Source of the DNA: Acidobacteriota bacterium
GTDB taxonomy: Bacteria; Acidobacteriota; Vicinamibacteria; Vicinamibacterales; SCN-69-37
DNA: 64,000 bases
NCBI GenBank assembly: GCA_005799825.1
Contig: SYFT01000004.1
Coordinates: forward strand, 1 to 64,000
Direction: 5' to 3'
Both the position numbers and the translations under genes were made by a program. Of the stretch, positions 60,790-64,000 are shown piece by piece. The notes beneath the pieces are model-generated. The model was not told where the DNA came from and ran no database searches. It was given only the letters and a program-made list of their open reading frames with translations. Within the stretch, counting starts at the first letter, position 1. Every line of letters starts with the position of its first letter.

Positions 60790-62472
60790 CTACCGCTTTG
60801 CCGGAAGGACCTCTTTCAACCACGAAATCAGCGTATCGGTGATTTCACGCGACACCGTCTTGACCGGCAACGACGCATATTCCTCCACCTCGCCCGTGCG
60901 GGTGGGCACCAGCAGGTGATTGACGCCGGGCACCACGATCTTGCGAGTGACGGCCGACGGGCCTGCGCGGCGGGCATTTGCCAACGCTTCGAGCTTGTCT
61001 GCCTGATCGGGTGGCACCTGCGTGTCGAGCGAGCCCTGCAGCAGAAGGATCGGCTGATTGGTCCGTCGCACGACCTGAGCGGGATCAAACAGCAGCCAAC
61101 TCCGGAACCACACGCTGTCTGCCTGGCGCCTCAGTTCCGGCGGCACGGTCTCCCAACCGGCGCCTGAAATGACGGCATCCATGATCCTGTTCTGGAGGGC
61201 GATTTTTTCCTGTTTCGCAGTTTCCGGTTCCTGCAGTTTGTCCAGCGCCCGGCGCTGCTGCATGAGCGTGATCTCGCGCCCGGTTTGTCCCGGCGCTGCA
61301 AGCAGTCCCAGCGCGCGAACCTGTCCGCGCATCTGACTCCCGACAAGGAGCGCAACGCTGCCGCCTTCGGAATGTCCCACCACCGCCACTCGATCGGTGT
61401 CCACGTCCTTGCGCCTGCGCACCCAGTCGACCACTCCGCGCAGGTCCTCGGCATACGCTTCAATTGAGGTGGTCTCAATACGTCCGCCGCTCTGGCCCAC
61501 GCCACGTTTGTCGTAACGCACCACGAAGAACCCGGCATCCGACAATCGCCCCGCCACCTGGCCGAGGATGGGGATGCCGAACACGGTTTCGTCGCGGTCC
61601 TGCGGACCCGAACCCGACACGAGAATGACCACTGGCGGCTTGGCGATCCCTTCCGGTTTCGTAAACGACGCCGCCAGGCTGAAGCCGTTTGCCGGGATGA
61701 ACGCCGCCTCGTCGCGCGGATGGCTGAACGAATCAAGCCGCGACATGACACTCGACAGGTCGTCACGCACCACGGCCAGTGAGGCCACGGGAATGGCGAA
61801 TCTGGCCAGCCGGCCGCGCGCGTCCACCCAGACCTCCACCAGCAACGCACCCCCTGGATTCTGAAACGACAGATCGAACTGGCGCAGTTCGTATTTCGTT
61901 GAGGATGTTTCCATCCGACGCGGTGTGATCTTTATGACCGTGGCCTGGATTTCTGCCTGGGGCGCGACATAGATCGGAAAAGCCGAACCTGCCTGCGCCG
62001 TGTGAAGACGCAGCGCCAACACTTCGTAGGCGCCATAGAAGTTGTTTGGCAGCGCAATCGTGTCCGCCGATACCTTGTGTGAGAGCCGCGCCTGTTTGCC
62101 TGCCTGCACCACGTCAGACGATGCGGTGCCGCCGCTGAATTCGGTATTCAGCAACAGGCCCTGGCCGCGCATCTGGCCCAAGACTTCAAGCGACTGCGTC
62201 TGCCAGTCGGCGCCATAGCGCGCCACGAACTTGTCAAAGCTGAACTCAAGAGGCGGTCCGGTGCGCCCCGTGGCGGTCACCACCCAACCGCCTGAAGGCC
62301 GCGCGACCGTGACTTCCTCTGAGCCGATGCGCTGGCCGCGGAGAAACACCGTGAACACAGCCTCGCCGGTCTGGTCTTCCTGCCCGGTTTGCACAGATTG
62401 TCCGGCCGGCCCGGCGCTCCACATTGTGAAGGCCACAAGCCCAACGCTAAGATGCCTGAACCACTGCTTCAT
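60790..62472 (-). CDS. secreted alpha/beta hydrolase with N-terminal accessory domain
   Basis: 560 aa from the ATG at 62472, which shares bases with the divergent ygfZ start. Signal peptide LSVGLVAFTMWSAGPAGQS. Residues 30-255 form a beta-rich domain of unknown role. The hydrolase follows: VVILVSGSGPQDRDETVFG (oxyanion region), the nucleophile in VAVVGHSEGGSVALLVGSQM, the Asp in ILLLQGSLDTQVPPDQADKL, and the His in VVPGVNHLLVPTRTGEVEEY. An esterase or peptidase is expected. FHA lies downstream. Confidence 0.85.
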   Translation of the reverse strand: MKQWFRHLSVGLVAFTMWSAGPAGQSVQTGQEDQTGEAVFTVFLRGQRIGSEEVTVARPSGGWVVTATGRTGPPLEFSFDKFVARYGADWQTQSLEVLGQMRGQGLLLNTEFSGGTASSDVVQAGKQARLSHKVSADTIALPNNFYGAYEVLALRLHTAQAGSAFPIYVAPQAEIQATVIKITPRRMETSSTKYELRQFDLSFQNPGGALLVEVWVDARGRLARFAIPVASLAVVRDDLSSVMSRLDSFSHPRDEAAFIPANGFSLAASFTKPEGIAKPPVVILVSGSGPQDRDETVFGIPILGQVAGRLSDAGFFVVRYDKRGVGQSGGRIETTSIEAYAEDLRGVVDWVRRRKDVDTDRVAVVGHSEGGSVALLVGSQMRGQVRALGLLAAPGQTGREITLMQQRRALDKLQEPETAKQEKIALQNRIMDAVISGAGWETVPPELRRQADSVWFRSWLLFDPAQVVRRTNQPILLLQGSLDTQVPPDQADKLEALANARRAGPSAVTRKIVVPGVNHLLVPTRTGEVEEYASLPVKTVSREITDTLISWLKEVLPAKR

Positions 62473-63493
62473 GACTCCCCAGTATCGCACCATCGCGACA
62501 GGCGCAGGATGGCTCGACGTGAGCGCTCGAGGCCGCCTGCGATTCGACGGTCCTGACGCGGCGTCGTTCCTGCACGCCCTTGTCACTAATGACGTCGCGA
62601 ACGTCCCTGTTGGCCGGGGCGTTTACGCCGCGCTGCTCACGCCGCAGGGACGAATGGTCACCGATTTGCGCCTGTTGCGTGTTTCCGAGGCCATCCTCGC
62701 CGAGGTCCCGGCGGGCCTCGCCTCAGGCCTGGCCGTCCGGTTCGATCATCTGATCTTCTCCCAAAAGGTCGCCGTGGCTGACGACAGCGGCGACACACGT
62801 GCCCTCTGTGTATTTGGCGGCCGCGCGGCGCAGGTGCTGTCCGATGCCACCGGCGTTCCGACTACCCGAATCTCGGAACTCTCGATTCTTGACCACATCA
62901 CGCATAACGGCCTTACTTTGATCCGCACGGACGACGTGACGCTCCCGAATTTTGAAATCTGGATGCCCACCCTTCAATGGGACTCCACTGTGGCTGCGGT
63001 GATTGCCGCCGGTGGCGTCGACGTGAAGCCGGCCAGCGCGGCGGGGCAGGGCACCATCTTCGACGCCCTTCGGATCGAGGCCGGGCATCCATTATTCGGC
63101 ATCGACATGACAGCCGACACGATCCCACTTGAGGCAGGCCTGCTCGACCGTGCGATCAGCACCACGAAAGGTTGTTACGTGGGCCAGGAAGTCATCATTC
63201 GCATCTTGCATCGTGGCGGCGGACGCGTGGCGAAATATCTCATCCAGCTCGTGGCCGGTCTGGATGTGACTGAAATTCCAGGTGCCGGCACACCGGTGTT
63301 CGACCAGGGTCGCGAAGTTGGGGCCGTGACCAGTGCGGCGCTCGGGCCAACTGCCGGCCGCGTGGTCGCGCTCGGCTACGTGCATCGCGACAGCGCTGGG
63401 GATGGGCGCTATGTGACTGTGGGCTCGTCGCTCAGTCGCTGGACGGTTCAACGTGAACCAGCACATCCGCTACCCACGGCAGATCCCGCTTGA
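62471..63493 (+). CDS. ygfZ: YgfZ/GcvT-like tetrahydrofolate-binding Fe-S maintenance protein
   Basis: 340 aa from the ATG at 62471; the ORF extension to 62231 lies in the divergent gene. YgfZ assists folate-dependent assembly or repair of Fe-S enzymes. The hallmark KGCYVGQEVIIRILHRGG is intact, with the N-terminal domain GRLRFDGPDAASFLHALVTND and the C-terminal barrel with AALGPTAGRVVALGYVHRDS. It is a paralogue in fold of the GcvT-like protein at 37735. Its 3' end overlaps the original 3' end of the convergent cation transporter. Confidence 0.9.
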   Translation: MTPQYRTIATGAGWLDVSARGRLRFDGPDAASFLHALVTNDVANVPVGRGVYAALLTPQGRMVTDLRLLRVSEAILAEVPAGLASGLAVRFDHLIFSQKVAVADDSGDTRALCVFGGRAAQVLSDATGVPTTRISELSILDHITHNGLTLIRTDDVTLPNFEIWMPTLQWDSTVAAVIAAGGVDVKPASAAGQGTIFDALRIEAGHPLFGIDMTADTIPLEAGLLDRAISTTKGCYVGQEVIIRILHRGGGRVAKYLIQLVAGLDVTEIPGAGTPVFDQGREVGAVTSAALGPTAGRVVALGYVHRDSAGDGRYVTVGSSLSRWTVQREPAHPLPTADPA

Positions 63494-64000
63494 GGGTGGC
63501 CCGCACGTGCCCGCCAACGGCATGTGATGCGGCAACAGTCATGAGCGGGTCCACTTCGATATGCAGGTCGATGTGCTACTGCAGTCCGGTCTTGCGTACA
63601 AACATTGTGTCGATACCAAGGACGCTCGGTACCGTTCTGGCCACTGGGATCACCTGGGCCGACAGCCCCGTAGGTGGCATGGCATCAACAAGCTCGCTGG
63701 ACGCACCCTTCACCACTCGCAGGCCGGTGATGACCACCACGATGCCGACCACGAACCCGCCATAGTGATCGGCCACAAGGAACCGGCCGGGTTCGTACAT
63801 CGCAAGGTCCACGGCCGTGAGCGCCGCCACGGCCGACAGGATGTCTACCGCGTCATTCCAGGCGTCGGCCACCAGGGCTGAACTCCGAATCTTGCGCCCC
63901 ACTCGGAACTTCCATGACGCCATGACGCCGCGAAGAATGCTGGCAACCAGCAGCGCCGCAACTGCGCTCGGACCGGATGGTGCATGGCTCGCGCCGATGG
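63432..64000 (-). pseudogene. cation diffusion facilitator, 3' part with premature TAG (continues past the window)
   Basis: The frame is open from the right edge. RKIRSSALVADAWNDAVDIL is the CDF transmembrane metal-site signature (Asp-x3-Asp/His type). ADHYGGFVVGIVVVITGLRV is another membrane helix. A TAG at 63576-63578 then stops translation. Beyond it the same frame continues with HIDLHIEVDPLMTVAASHAV and LPWVADVLVHVEP to a TGA at 63432-63434, which is the normal cytoplasmic C-terminal domain. The TAG replaces an expected Tyr codon. The product would be truncated by about 48 residues, so I call it a probable pseudogene, although a shortened transporter might function. Confidence 0.75.

Noticed and set aside
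18076-63578. In-frame TAG/TAA codons in four genes (18211, 22202, 22523, 63576) as a sign of stop-codon recoding or suppression
   Set aside because: Intact genes in the window end normally with TAG or TAA (for example those ending at 14293, 17066 and 57456), and three of the four interrupted genes show other lesions (deletions, truncation) or sit at a junction. Ordinary pseudogenes explain it better.

Overview
The window is about 64 kb of GC-rich bacterial chromosome, densely coded on both strands with many 1-4 bp start/stop overlaps. The gene content suggests an acidobacterium, probably of the Vicinamibacteria type. Pointers are the DUF1800/DUF1501 pair, large secreted amidohydrolases and M14 peptidases with Gly-rich linkers, PYROXD2-like oxidoreductases and a fused Fe-S/NrfD protein. 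This placement is inference from gene content; there is no rRNA or marker gene to prove it.

Layout: (1) 0.3-4.9 kb, secreted amidohydrolases, several of whose domains have lost their metal ligands. (2) 4.5-13.6 kb, a nearly complete arginine biosynthesis cluster: argC-argB-argD-argA(GNAT)-argJ-argF on the minus strand, divergent from argR-(argG-like)-argH. The argG-like gene has lost the ATP-binding motif. (3) 13.8-21.8 kb, two bacterial PH-domain membrane proteins, an M20 peptidase, glutathione peroxidase, a SixA-like phosphatase, a broken lipoprotein-sorting-like gene, a PLP decarboxylase and a secreted phosphatase-like protein. (4) 21.8-22.9 kb, two convergent pseudogenes (thiO-like and DUF3052-like), each truncated where it meets the other. 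(5) 22.9-30.4 kb, a PQQ sugar dehydrogenase, pterin dehydratase, MerR regulator, large M14 peptidase, an orphan microcompartment shell protein beside a D-threonine-aldolase-like enzyme, and a secreted methyltransferase-like protein.

(6) 30.5-34.5 kb, the DUF1800/DUF1501 pair and a divergent acetyltransferase. (7) 34.5-42.1 kb, two tandem PYROXD2-like FAD enzymes divergent from a GcvT-like folate enzyme, then an APC permease, a histidine phosphatase and a second M14 peptidase. (8) 42.2-48.5 kb, panE and a likely sulfur-oxyanion module: a TauE/SafE exporter, a DUF1634 protein, a cytoplasmic molybdopterin catalytic subunit, and one protein fusing the four-cluster Fe-S subunit to the NrfD membrane anchor. 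The arrangement resembles SoeABC sulfite dehydrogenase. (9) 48.5-53.7 kb, a truncated SNF2 helicase, queF, an HU protein, and the lpd-E2-lipB lipoyl module. (10) 53.7-64 kb, a catalytically degenerate malate/lactate dehydrogenase, a second TauE protein, small enzymes, an SDR, an MFS transporter, a threonine-dehydratase-like enzyme, an MBL hydrolase, an FHA protein, an alpha/beta hydrolase, ygfZ, and a cation diffusion facilitator that carries a premature stop and runs off the end.

Two themes recur. First, several genes or domains keep their fold but have lost catalytic residues, and others are clearly broken. Second, the intergenic gaps carry short tandem arrays of 7-8 bp units, a dispersed REP-like palindrome and long hairpins. 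No tRNA, rRNA, CRISPR array, intact insertion sequence or prophage was seen. The only gene-poor stretch near 300 bases is 1-308.
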